The notes: generated by a model from the sequence alone, not told the origin. Shown: positions 32,941-41,250, numbered from the stretch's first letter. The stretch is 48,543 nucleotides of DNA from Nanobdellota archaeon (GCA_018812355.1 JAHJDQ010000182.1:1-48543), one strand, 5' to 3'. Translations and numbers: made by a program.

Positions 32941-32950
32941 CTATTTATAG
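32941..32950 (-). promoter_or_regulatory. TATA box of tRNA-Lys(CUU)
   Basis: CTATAAATAG on the minus strand, 25 bases before the tRNA 5' end. Confidence 0.55.
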
Positions 32951-32981
32951 TTTTTCTAAATGAAGAATACAATCACAAATC

Positions 32982-32989
32982 TTTATAAA
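32982..32989 (+). promoter_or_regulatory. TATA box of the MATE gene
   Basis: TTTATAAA, 22 bases before the ATG at 33011. This decides that start over the in-frame ATG at 32960, which lies upstream of the box. Confidence 0.55.
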
Positions 32990-33010
32990 CCTAAAATAAA
33001 AAGCACTAAC

Positions 33011-34330
33011 ATGCACAATCATATCTTAGAAGAAAAGATCGGTAAAACTATTCTTAAACTATCCTGGCCGATGATTGTCGCTTTTTTATTACAAACATCA
33101 TTCAACATTATTGATGCCATTTATGTTGGGATGATTAGTGCAGAAGCCCTAGCAGCAGTCTCAATGGCTTTTCCTGTAGTCTTTTTAATGATTTCATTAG
33201 CCTCTGGATTAGGAGTAGGAGCAACGTCAATCATTGCTAGAAGTATCGGTGCCAAAAATTATCAGAAAGCTAACAACACTGCTGAACATGCCATTATTAT
33301 GGCCGGATTATTAGCGATTGTGTTTACTACTTGTGGTTTATTATTTGGTAAGCCTTTATTTCAATTAATGGGTGCAGAAGGTTCTTTGTTAAAGTTAGTT
33401 GTGCAGTATGCTAATATCATTTTTATCGGCAGTATTTTTATGTTTCTCGCCTTCATTGCTAATAATATTTTAAGAGGAGAAGGCAATATGAAAGTGCCGA
33501 TGTACGTTATGGGTGGTTCAGCAATCTTGAATATTATTTTGGATCCAATTTTTATTTTTGTGCTTGGATGGGGTGTCCAAGGAGCAGCGATTGCCACAAT
33601 ATTAGCTAGGTTTACTGGTTTTCTGTTTGCTTTTACTTACATTCTTAAAGGTAAAGCTGTAATCAAATTAAGTTTAAGATATTTCAAGTACAAGTTTAAA
33701 ATTGTTAAAGAATTATTTTATATCGGTTTTCCCAGTTCAATTTCACAGGTGTTAATCTCTGTTAGTATGTTTATTTTAATGACGATCGTTGCTAAGTTTG
33801 GCACGGCCGGAATTGCTGCCTATGGAATTGCCTTTAGGTTAGATAGTGTTGGATTTATGCCCGTCATCGGAATGATGACTGCGATTATGACTATAGTTGG
33901 TCAGAATATTGGTGCGGGAAATTTTGCCAGAGCGAGAAGAACAACTTTTATTGCTTCTTTAATCGCAATTGCTTATTCTTTAGTAATAGGAATTTTATTC
34001 TTTTCATTAGCAGTACCGTTAGCCAAACTGTTTAATAGCGATCCGCAAGTAATTTATTACTCTTCGATTTATTTGTTAATCAACGCTTTCACTTACATCT
34101 TTATCGCTGTGGGGATGATTATTATGGGATCGTTCTTAGGAGCAGGAAGACCAATGCCACCGTTAATTATCAATTTACTAAGGTTAGTAGTGATTGCTGT
34201 ACCTTTAGCATATTATCTTTCCACTATTTATGGGTTGATTGGAGTATGGATTGGAATAGCTATTGCTTCTGTAGTTTCTGGAATCGTCAGTATAATCTGG
34301 TTTAGATTTAGTAACTTTGAGAAGAAATAG
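33011..34330 (+). CDS. MATE-family efflux transporter
   Basis: Twelve hydrophobic helices in two similar halves, beginning ILKLSWPMIVAFLLQTSFNI and, in the second half, FYIGFPSSISQVLISVSMF. GLGVGATSIIARSIGA and GMMTAIMTIVGQNIGAGNFA are the paired G-x-N/GA loops of MATE proteins. These antiporters expel cationic drugs or metabolites using Na+ or H+. Length is 439 residues from the chosen start (33011; see the promoter). A T-rich tract follows the stop and may end transcription. Confidence 0.92.
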   Translation: MHNHILEEKIGKTILKLSWPMIVAFLLQTSFNIIDAIYVGMISAEALAAVSMAFPVVFLMISLASGLGVGATSIIARSIGAKNYQKANNTAEHAIIMAGLLAIVFTTCGLLFGKPLFQLMGAEGSLLKLVVQYANIIFIGSIFMFLAFIANNILRGEGNMKVPMYVMGGSAILNIILDPIFIFVLGWGVQGAAIATILARFTGFLFAFTYILKGKAVIKLSLRYFKYKFKIVKELFYIGFPSSISQVLISVSMFILMTIVAKFGTAGIAAYGIAFRLDSVGFMPVIGMMTAIMTIVGQNIGAGNFARARRTTFIASLIAIAYSLVIGILFFSLAVPLAKLFNSDPQVIYYSSIYLLINAFTYIFIAVGMIIMGSFLGAGRPMPPLIINLLRLVVIAVPLAYYLSTIYGLIGVWIGIAIASVVSGIVSIIWFRFSNFEKK

Positions 34331-34396
34331 TTTTTTTCTAATAACTCAAACTTACCACCCCATACTTTTTTAAATGAACTATCTTCTTGAGTATAC

Positions 34397-35338
34397 ATGA
34401 TCATCCTTGGAATCGAAACCACTGCTCATACGTTTGGAGTAGGAATAGTAAATGATCAAGGCAAAGTACTAGCGAACGCCTTTGACAGTTTTACTTGTAA
34501 TCAAGGTGGGATGATTTTAGACGAGGTAGCCGAGCATCACAAAAAAGTTGCTGAAAAAATCTTAACCAAAGCTTTTGCAGAAGCTAAACTATCCTGGAAA
34601 GATGTTGATTTAATGGCTTACTCTGCCGGTCCTGGTTTAGATCCAGTACTATATACCGGATATCATCTTGCTCAAGCTTGGAGCGAAAAACAGAATAAAA
34701 AGTTAGTTGGGGTTAATCATTGCGCTGCTCATCTTAGTATTGGAAAAGTAATTAATCAATTAAAAGATCCTTGTTACTTGTATGTTTCTGGTGTTAATAC
34801 TCAAGTCATTGTTGATGAAAATAATAAATACAGAGTTGTCGGCGAAACCTTAGATTTAGGATTAGGAAATATGCTTGACAAATTAGGAAGATCTTTAGGA
34901 TTAGGTTTTCCGGCTGGTCCAGAAATGGAACAATTAGCTAAGCAAGGCAAGTATCTTGAACTGCCCTATACTGTTAAGGGCATGGACGTTTCTCTTTCCG
35001 GAATGTTAACAAAAGTACAACAGTTGATTGAAAAAGGAATTAAGAAAGAAGATTTATGTTTTTCAGTCCAAGAAACGTGTTTTGCAATGCTGACTGAGGT
35101 AACCGAGAGGGCGATGGCTAACGCTAATAAAAAAGAACTATTATTAGTTGGCGGAGTAGGTGCGAATCAACGATTTTGTGAAATGTTAAAGATTATGTGT
35201 AAAGAACGAGGAGCTAAGTTTTACAAAGTACCGATGGATCTTGCTCGAGATAACGGGGCGATGATTGCCTGGGAAGGTTACTTAAGAAAAGAAACTCAAG
35301 CAGAAGTCAATCCTCACTGGCGCGTTGATGAGGTTTAA
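34397..35338 (+). CDS. kae1: tRNA N6-threonylcarbamoyladenosine synthase Kae1
   Basis: An ASKHA-fold protein opening ILGIETTAHTFGVGIV. The metal-binding HxxxH is GVNHCAAHLSIG near residue 110. The nucleotide-binding loop reads YVSGVNTQV where SGGNTQ is usual. LVGGVGANQRFCEML and LARDNGAMIAWEG complete the family signature. Kae1 is the catalytic KEOPS subunit that makes t6A37 in ANN-decoding tRNAs, including both tRNA-Lys genes of this window. Bud32 is not fused to it here (313 aa, Kae1 only). The TATA-like TTTTTTAAATG is about 25 bases upstream. Confidence 0.95.
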   Translation: MIILGIETTAHTFGVGIVNDQGKVLANAFDSFTCNQGGMILDEVAEHHKKVAEKILTKAFAEAKLSWKDVDLMAYSAGPGLDPVLYTGYHLAQAWSEKQNKKLVGVNHCAAHLSIGKVINQLKDPCYLYVSGVNTQVIVDENNKYRVVGETLDLGLGNMLDKLGRSLGLGFPAGPEMEQLAKQGKYLELPYTVKGMDVSLSGMLTKVQQLIEKGIKKEDLCFSVQETCFAMLTEVTERAMANANKKELLLVGGVGANQRFCEMLKIMCKERGAKFYKVPMDLARDNGAMIAWEGYLRKETQAEVNPHWRVDEV

Positions 35339-35400
35339 AGGATAACAAAGTTTATAATGACCAAGCTTAAAGTTCATTAAAAAAGCGAGGTGTAATCATT

Positions 35401-36138
35401 ATGAGAACAATTTGTATTATAAATCAAAAGGGCGGCGTGGGAAAAACTACTACGGCAGTAAATTTAGCAGCAGGACTTTCTCGAAAAGATCAAAAAGTGT
35501 TATTAGTGGACCTCGATCCACAAGGAAACATCAACACTTGTCTTAAGCTTAATGCTGATCATGACTTGTACGATGCGATGACAGGAAGAGAACATATCCG
35601 TAACTGTATTTTTAATATTGCTAAAAATTTTGATGCCTTAACCTCAAAAGAAAACCTGACTAAAGCTGAATATTATATTAACACGCAACCAAATTCTAAA
35701 TTAATTTTAAAAAATCTTTTGTCGACGATCGACGATTATGATTATATCATTGTCGACTGTCCGCCTTCATTAGGAATTCTTAACCAAAATGCAATGGCTT
35801 TTTGTCAAGAAGCTTTCATTCCTGTTTCGACTGACTTTTTAGGCTATGATGCTTTGAAAAAGATGGAAAATGTTGTCCGCAAAATCAATGAGAATTATGA
35901 CCATAATATCCGGATTAGCAAAATAATTCCTACACTTTACGATAAAAGAAACAAAATCTGTAAAGATACTTTAGGCAAAATTAAACAAACTTATGATGGC
36001 TTAAGTTCTGTCCCGATTAGAATGAACTCTAAACTAAAAGAAGCGCCAAAATATGGTAAATCAATTTTTGCCTATGCAAAATCCTCTAATGGTGCGAAAG
36101 ATTACGGCGAATTAGTGGATGAAGTTTTAGCGATGTAG
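35401..36138 (+). CDS. parA: ParA/Soj-family ATPase
   Basis: A deviant Walker A (NQKGGVGKTTTAVNLA), switch I LLVDLDPQGNINTCL and Walker B YIIVDCPPSLGIL define a ParA/Soj chromosome- or plasmid-partition ATPase of 245 residues. No parB gene or obvious parS lies next to it, so it could position other cargo. GAGGTG lies about 8 bases before the ATG. A long T-rich stretch (about 36140-36182) follows and probably ends the transcript. Confidence 0.92.
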   Translation: MRTICIINQKGGVGKTTTAVNLAAGLSRKDQKVLLVDLDPQGNINTCLKLNADHDLYDAMTGREHIRNCIFNIAKNFDALTSKENLTKAEYYINTQPNSKLILKNLLSTIDDYDYIIVDCPPSLGILNQNAMAFCQEAFIPVSTDFLGYDALKKMENVVRKINENYDHNIRISKIIPTLYDKRNKICKDTLGKIKQTYDGLSSVPIRMNSKLKEAPKYGKSIFAYAKSSNGAKDYGELVDEVLAM

Positions 36139-36239
36139 GTTATTTTTGTTTTTTCAATTTTTTATTAATTTCATTTTTTTTGTAATTATCATTATTAAAC
36201 CAAACTTTTATAATAACTAAATTCTAAATACAAAATATA

Positions 36240-38036
36240 ATGTTAAAAAAGAGTGTTATGTTTTTGGTACTATTAATTCTTCTAACCATATCAGTAACTG
36301 CTACCCAAGAACCTTACCATCTTAAACTACTTGCCGTTCAAGAAGCTGATGATGGTTATATTGGCAGTGGCGCCGATTTATTTCTAGAATTAAGAGAAGG
36401 TTCGGGAAGAGTATTTTTAGAAACTAATCCTTTAACCAAACTAGATACCCAAATCAGTACAAGATTTGCTAAAGATATTGCCTGTAACCATTTCAAACTT
36501 AATTGTCAGAAATACGATTTTATCTACACGATTAGAGCAGAATCAAACATTATTGGTGGACCGTCAGCAGGAGCAGCCGTTGCTGCTTTAACGACGATTG
36601 CCGTTTTAGATTTAGATCATGATGAAACCGTTACAATTACCGGAACAATCAATTCCGGCGGGATCGTCGGCCCTGTGGGTGGAGTAAAAGAAAAACTTGA
36701 TGCAGCTCAAGAAATTGGTTTGAAAAAAGTATTAGTTTCCATCGGCACATCAGTACAGCCCGATTTTAATAATACTAACCTTACTGAAGAATCTCTTGAT
36801 TTAGTTAGTTATGCTCAAAACAATTTAAGTTTAGCCATGGTTGAAGTGATGGATTTAGATGATGTAATTTTTCATCTTACCGGAGAAGATCTTAACCATC
36901 AAGAAGTTATCGTTACTGAAAATAAACAGTATACAGAAATTATGCAGGGTCTGAAAAGAGTTCTTTGTGAACGGACAGCTAAAATCGAACTGGAACTGGA
37001 TCAGGAACGGGTCTTTCTAAATGAAAATGTAACTACTGAACTATTCGAGAGAAAAGGTTCTGCTGAGAACGCTACATTAGATCAAGACTATTATTCTGCG
37101 GCTAGTTATTGTTTTGCTAACAACATTTTACTTCGAACACAATATTATCAAGCGAAGATGCCGACATCTAAAGCAATCGAAAATCTTTATTCTGTCTTAG
37201 AAAGCAAAACTAGTTCCTTAAAGCAGAAATTAGCCGAAGAAGAGATTAAAACTATTTCTGATTTACAAACTCTGATGATTGTTAAAGAACGACTGAACGA
37301 TGTTAGTGAAAATATTGCTAAATTCAACGAGCAGAAAGAACTTGGCTTTATTGAACGAGAAGAAGCTTACCAAAGTTTGGCTTATGCTGAAGAACGATTT
37401 TTTTCTGCTTTAAGTTGGAAACAATTTTTTGCGATGGAAGGCAAAAATTTTAATCTTAATCCAGAAAGATTAAAAAATTCCTGCCAGCAAAAAATATCTG
37501 AAGCCGAAGAACGTCATCAATATGTTAGTTTGTTTCTTGGATTACTACCAGTGATCAATATCCAGGAAAAAATTACTCAGGCTCGGGCTGCCTTAACAGA
37601 AGAAGAATATGAATTGTGCTTAATCGTCGCTTCGCAAGCAAAAGCAGATTCTAATGCCATCCTTAGTTCGATCGGTTTGAGTGAAGAATCCTTTTCTGAA
37701 TATCTGGAAAGTAAAAGTAAAGCTGTCGAACGAGTAATTTTTGAAAATAGTGCTGAGGAAATTTTTCCCATTCTCGGATATTCTTATTATCAATATGCTA
37801 ATTCTTTGCAAGAACAAGAACCTTATACTGCTTTACTCTATTTGGAATATGCTTTGGAGATGAGCGAATTAAGCATTTACTTTCCGGAAGAACAAACTTT
37901 CTTTGAACTAGAGTTTAGAATCGACCGAGTCTGGTATTATGCTGGAATTGGTTTTCTGATCGGTTTCTTAGTTGCTTTTGTTATTTTCTTCGGTTTTGTG
38001 AAGAGAAGACCGAAGCTAAAATTAATTCATAAGTGA
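36240..38036 (+). CDS. Exported, membrane-anchored Lon-type (S16) protease without ATPase domain
   Basis: Residues 1-21 are a signal peptide (VMFLVLLILLTISVTA). The S16 protease domain occupies ~25-200: GGPSAGAAVAAL holds catalytic Ser109, and GPVGGVKEKLDAAQE the catalytic Lys (150/152). About 330 residues of acidic, helical sequence follow, then one membrane helix (GIGFLIGFLVAFVIFFGFV) and a short basic cytoplasmic tail. The protease therefore faces outside. Archaea have membrane LonB with an ATPase, but this form has no AAA domain. It may clear secreted or surface proteins. TATA CTTTTATAAT lies about 30 bases upstream. Confidence 0.88.
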   Translation: MLKKSVMFLVLLILLTISVTATQEPYHLKLLAVQEADDGYIGSGADLFLELREGSGRVFLETNPLTKLDTQISTRFAKDIACNHFKLNCQKYDFIYTIRAESNIIGGPSAGAAVAALTTIAVLDLDHDETVTITGTINSGGIVGPVGGVKEKLDAAQEIGLKKVLVSIGTSVQPDFNNTNLTEESLDLVSYAQNNLSLAMVEVMDLDDVIFHLTGEDLNHQEVIVTENKQYTEIMQGLKRVLCERTAKIELELDQERVFLNENVTTELFERKGSAENATLDQDYYSAASYCFANNILLRTQYYQAKMPTSKAIENLYSVLESKTSSLKQKLAEEEIKTISDLQTLMIVKERLNDVSENIAKFNEQKELGFIEREEAYQSLAYAEERFFSALSWKQFFAMEGKNFNLNPERLKNSCQQKISEAEERHQYVSLFLGLLPVINIQEKITQARAALTEEEYELCLIVASQAKADSNAILSSIGLSEESFSEYLESKSKAVERVIFENSAEEIFPILGYSYYQYANSLQEQEPYTALLYLEYALEMSELSIYFPEEQTFFELEFRIDRVWYYAGIGFLIGFLVAFVIFFGFVKRRPKLKLIHK

Positions 38037-38044
38037 TTATAAAA

Positions 38045-38074
38045 CCCCTCGCCAACCCGAAAGCTGGCTTGGGG
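38045..38074 (+). terminator. Hairpin after the Lon-like gene
   Basis: CCCC-TC-GCCA pairs with TGGC-TT-GGGG around ACCCGAAAGC; A-rich rather than T-rich sequence follows, so termination is not certain. Confidence 0.45.
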
Positions 38075-38089
38075 AAAAAGAGGTGATAG

Positions 38090-38152
38090 ATGTTTACTAC
38101 TCCAGAAGAGATACTATTATTTAAAGGTTTCGGTGAGTTTAGTATTTTATAG
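38090..38152 (+). CDS. Possible 20-residue small protein
   Basis: ATG with GAGGTG 6 bases upstream opens a frame reading MFTTPEEILLFKGFGEFSIL and then TAG. The good ribosome-binding site and position in an otherwise empty spacer are the only support. It could be a leader peptide or chance. Confidence 0.3.
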   Translation: MFTTPEEILLFKGFGEFSIL

Positions 38153-38202
38153 TAGTGAAATCAGTAAATTTTATAAGTTCGTTATAATTTATAACATTAT
38201 CA

Positions 38203-38940
38203 ATGGTTGAAGAGATAATTCATCAAGGACGATTACTAGGAAGAAGAGTTGGCAATCAATTAACTGAAGTTTATGTTTCTGATCTTGAAGTTGAAGATTT
38301 ATTAAGAGAATTAAAGTTTGAAGATCGTTTATATCGAAACAGTCAGTTTAAAGGTTTATTTAAAGTTGCTTCTAAATTAGAGGTTGATGTTGATGATTGT
38401 ATTGAAGATACTGAACTAATTGATTATGAACTTGATCATCATTGCAATAGCCTAACTATACTCCGAAGAAAAAATCCTAAGTTATTTGATTTATTCATTA
38501 AACGGGAATTATTTCATAAAATTATTTTAGCATCGAAAGGGATGGATATTTTCGGAGATGAATCAGAAGTAAAACCTTATACCACTGTTGAAAGGGTGAG
38601 AGCAGAATTAAATAATATAAGGGATTTAGAAGTTAATCGTTATAAAATATCAGAAACCAGAACCGGAGTGATGATTAATCGCTCTGATACATTTATTTTG
38701 CTTAACATGTATACTAAGGGTAGTGATCAAAATCGCTATGAAATTTATCCTGTAGTAAGGGGGAAGAATATTCAAGAATTATTTGGTAAAAGGAAAGATC
38801 ATTTTGGACATTTAACTATAGAGGAGGCTTCCGATATTGCTGAGCATGCTGCCACTTATGCTCAAAATACTCGATATAAACATTTTTTAGAAAAAGAGAT
38901 TGAGAAATATGTTCCAAGAGATCTTGTCACTTTTTACTAA
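38203..38940 (+). CDS. Uncharacterised soluble protein
   Basis: No family recognised. The 245 residues are charged, without signal or membrane segments, and look mixed alpha/beta. Notable stretches are VDVDDCIEDTELIDYELDHH (acidic, with a Cys and two His) and TRTGVMINRSDTFILLNMYT. TATA-like sequence TATAATTTATAAC lies just upstream. Element D duplicates its target from the last base of this stop codon. Confidence 0.6.
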   Translation: MVEEIIHQGRLLGRRVGNQLTEVYVSDLEVEDLLRELKFEDRLYRNSQFKGLFKVASKLEVDVDDCIEDTELIDYELDHHCNSLTILRRKNPKLFDLFIKRELFHKIILASKGMDIFGDESEVKPYTTVERVRAELNNIRDLEVNRYKISETRTGVMINRSDTFILLNMYTKGSDQNRYEIYPVVRGKNIQELFGKRKDHFGHLTIEEASDIAEHAATYAQNTRYKHFLEKEIEKYVPRDLVTFY

Positions 38941-38947
38941 AAAAAAG

Positions 38948-39193
38948 GGCGCTGTCCAGAAAGTCAAATATTTGTATACTGGCGCATAAAAACAAACAGA
39001 GATTTGTTTTTAGCGCAAGAATAAAGTTTTTGTCTTTATTCTTTGCGCCAGAGGAGGCGCATTTTGTGAGTAGGGCACGGCACTTTAGATTTTTTCCTCA
39101 TTATAGAGGGAAAAATGTGCCTCCTTTGGCGCTACTCACAAAATCCACGCGCCGTGCCCCAGTATACGAATTAGTGAGACTCTGGACAGCGCC
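38948..39193. mobile_element. Palindromic non-autonomous element D (MITE-like)
   Basis: Perfect 13-bp inverted ends GGCGCTGTCCAGA/TCTGGACAGCGCC, flanked by AAAAAAAG (38940-38947 and 39194-39201). Inner palindrome arms GTATACTGG/CCAGTATAC follow. It contains one double-hairpin module like those of element C (38980-39050), the box GCCAGAGGAGGCGCATTTTG (as in A), a GGGCACGGC/GCCGTGCCC stem, and an inverted copy of the box near 39117-39130. No transposase. Right end 14 bp before a TATA-like TTTTAATATA (39208). Confidence 0.88.
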
Positions 39194-39255
39194 AAAAAAA
39201 GAAAACCTTTTAATATACCTAATATTTAACAATGAAGATAGAGGTGAATTAAAAA

Positions 39256-40161
39256 ATGAAATATACAATTATACCTTTAATCATTTTACTATTGTTAGCT
39301 CCTGCTTTTGCTCAAAATGATGCTTTAGTAACCCAAATTGATACAATGGCTGACCAAGTGGAAGGACAGGAATTAGCTGGTCCGGTAGGAACCTTACTCG
39401 GCAATCAGCACATGAATATTGAAATTACTTTAACAAATGGCGGCGAGTTAGTCATTGGTTTGATTACCGATGATAAAATTATCATGAAAATGCAGGGTAG
39501 CGCTGTTGAAGATCCTTCTTTAATCATTTCTTTAAGTGAAGCGACAGTGCAGAAAATTCAAAATTCCGTTGATCCTAATGAAGAGATGAAAACTGCTTTG
39601 CTTGATGGCCGGATTAAGTATCAAGCCTTAGGCTTCTTTAACAAAATTAAATTTAAATTTGTCTCAACTATTGTTAAGATGTTTAGCGATGTTGAGGAAG
39701 TAGAAGATCTGGTTGAGGAAGAAGAGACTGAGATTGAGCCAGTTGATGAAGAAATAGAGACAGAGTCTGAAGAGGAAGTTGAGGAAGAAACTAACGAAAC
39801 TACTGAAGAAGAAACTGAAGAAGTCGAGGAAGAACTAGTCGAAGTAGAAGTTGAGGAAGAGACAGAAGAGGAAATAGAATTAGTTGAAGATAATCAACAT
39901 ACTGTCGTGATGGACAATACTGGTTTTTCCGTACCGGAATTAACGGTTAAAGTCGGCGATACGGTTACTTGGGAAAATACTCGTTCCGGATCATTAACCG
40001 GAGCAATGGTCATTGGCGCTAGATTTATTTGTAATCAAGCCAAAAGTCCGGTTCTCAATCCTGGCGGTTCGTATAGTTATACTTTTGAGCAGTCTGGAAC
40101 ATGTGTCGTTGTTGATGGAATTATGACTACCCAAGCCATGAATGTTATCGTGGAAGAATAA
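39256..40161 (+). CDS. Secreted protein: SCP2-like domain, acidic linker, cupredoxin-like domain without copper ligands
   Basis: A signal peptide (LIILLLLAPAFAQ) precedes an SCP2-like lipid-binding domain (~20-135; NIEITLTNGGELVIGLITDD, then MKTALLDGRIKYQALGFFNK). Residues ~140-215 are a Glu-rich linker. The C-terminal ~85 residues form a cupredoxin-like beta-sandwich (DNTGFSVPELTVKVGDTVTW, PGGSYSYTFEQSGTCVVVDG). The usual Cys-x-His/Met copper loop is replaced by CVVVDGIMTT, so it probably does not bind copper in the classical way. GAGGTG lies 10 bases before the ATG. No C-terminal membrane helix, so it is released or bound by other means. Confidence 0.78.
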   Translation: MKYTIIPLIILLLLAPAFAQNDALVTQIDTMADQVEGQELAGPVGTLLGNQHMNIEITLTNGGELVIGLITDDKIIMKMQGSAVEDPSLIISLSEATVQKIQNSVDPNEEMKTALLDGRIKYQALGFFNKIKFKFVSTIVKMFSDVEEVEDLVEEEETEIEPVDEEIETESEEEVEEETNETTEEETEEVEEELVEVEVEEETEEEIELVEDNQHTVVMDNTGFSVPELTVKVGDTVTWENTRSGSLTGAMVIGARFICNQAKSPVLNPGGSYSYTFEQSGTCVVVDGIMTTQAMNVIVEE

Positions 40162-40182
40162 TTTTTTTTAAAAGAGGTACTG

Positions 40183-41184
40183 ATGAAAATAGGATTTTTT
40201 GATATTGAACCCTGGGAAAAAGAGATCTTAAAGAAAGCTTTTTCTCAAGATGAACTTGTTTTTTCTAAAGAACACCTTACTCACAAAAACGCTGCTAAAT
40301 TTCCTCAATTAGAAGTTATCGGAGTCTTTATCCATTCAATAATTAATCAAGATGTTCTTAATCAATTACCACAATTAAAATTAATCGCGACAAGAAGTAC
40401 AGGTTATGATAATGTTGATTTGGCTGAATGTCAAAAGAGAAAAATTCCTCTCTGCAATGTCCCTGCTTATGGTGAGAATACAGTCGCCGAATATACTTTT
40501 GCTTTAATTCTAGCGTTGAGCAGAAAAATAATCATGGCCAATAATCGCACTCATTTGGGAAGTTTTCGTTTACAAGGTTTAAGAGGATTTGATTTACAGG
40601 GAAAAACTTTAGGTATCGTCGGTTGTGGTAAAATTGGGCAGCATGTTGCCAAAATTGCCCGCTGTTTTGAAATGAACGTGTTCGTGTTTGATGTTTATAA
40701 AAATATACCATTAGCTAAAAAATTAGGTTTTAAGTATGTTCCATTAAATACATTACTAAAAAAATCTGATTTAGTAACTTTACACGTTCCCCATAATAAA
40801 CATACTCATCATTTAATTAATCAAAAAACATTAAGTTTAATGAAAAAATCTGCATACTTAATTAATACTTCTCGCGGTGCTATCATTGATACTAGCGCTT
40901 TAGTGAAAGCTTTAACCAAAAAACAAATTGCTGGCGCTGCTTTAGATGTGCTCGAGGATGAATGCGAAATTATAGAAGAGGTTCAAATACTCAAAAAAGA
41001 GTTCGGCCAGAAATGTGATTTAAGTAAAATTGTTGATGACCATGCTTTATTAAAAATGCCTAATGTCATCATCACTCCTCATAACGCTTTCAATTCTCAT
41101 GAAGCACTAATGAGAATTTTAGAAATAACTATTGAAAATATTAAAACATTTAAGTCAGGGAAAATAATTAATCAGGTTAGCTGA
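40183..41184 (+). CDS. D-2-hydroxyacid dehydrogenase, D-lactate dehydrogenase-like
   Basis: The NAD-binding site TLGIVGCGKIGQHVAKIAR is near residue 140. Catalytic residues are in ATRSTGYDNVDL (Arg at the domain start), AALDVLEDECEI (Glu) and VIITPHNAFNSHEAL (His). The order and an insertion before the catalytic His match D-lactate dehydrogenases rather than phosphoglycerate dehydrogenase. It would regenerate NAD+ by reducing pyruvate to D-lactate, consistent with a fermentative life, though other 2-oxoacids are possible. AGAGGT lies a few bases before the ATG. Confidence 0.9.
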   Translation: MKIGFFDIEPWEKEILKKAFSQDELVFSKEHLTHKNAAKFPQLEVIGVFIHSIINQDVLNQLPQLKLIATRSTGYDNVDLAECQKRKIPLCNVPAYGENTVAEYTFALILALSRKIIMANNRTHLGSFRLQGLRGFDLQGKTLGIVGCGKIGQHVAKIARCFEMNVFVFDVYKNIPLAKKLGFKYVPLNTLLKKSDLVTLHVPHNKHTHHLINQKTLSLMKKSAYLINTSRGAIIDTSALVKALTKKQIAGAALDVLEDECEIIEEVQILKKEFGQKCDLSKIVDDHALLKMPNVIITPHNAFNSHEALMRILEITIENIKTFKSGKIINQVS

Positions 41185-41218
41185 TTTATACTTTATTGTC
41201 CCACTTTTCTCCGTTACT

Positions 41219-41228
41219 TTTATATATT
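41219..41228 (+). promoter_or_regulatory. TATA box of the Cys microprotein gene
   Basis: TTTATATATT about 23 bases before the ATG at 41251; leaderless spacing. Confidence 0.5.
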
Positions 41229-41250
41229 TTGAAGACATTAAAATTAAACT

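Noticed and set aside
39030..39320. 96-codon frame spanning element D and the start of the secreted protein gene
   Set aside because: It lies in the palindrome and overlaps a well-supported gene in another frame.
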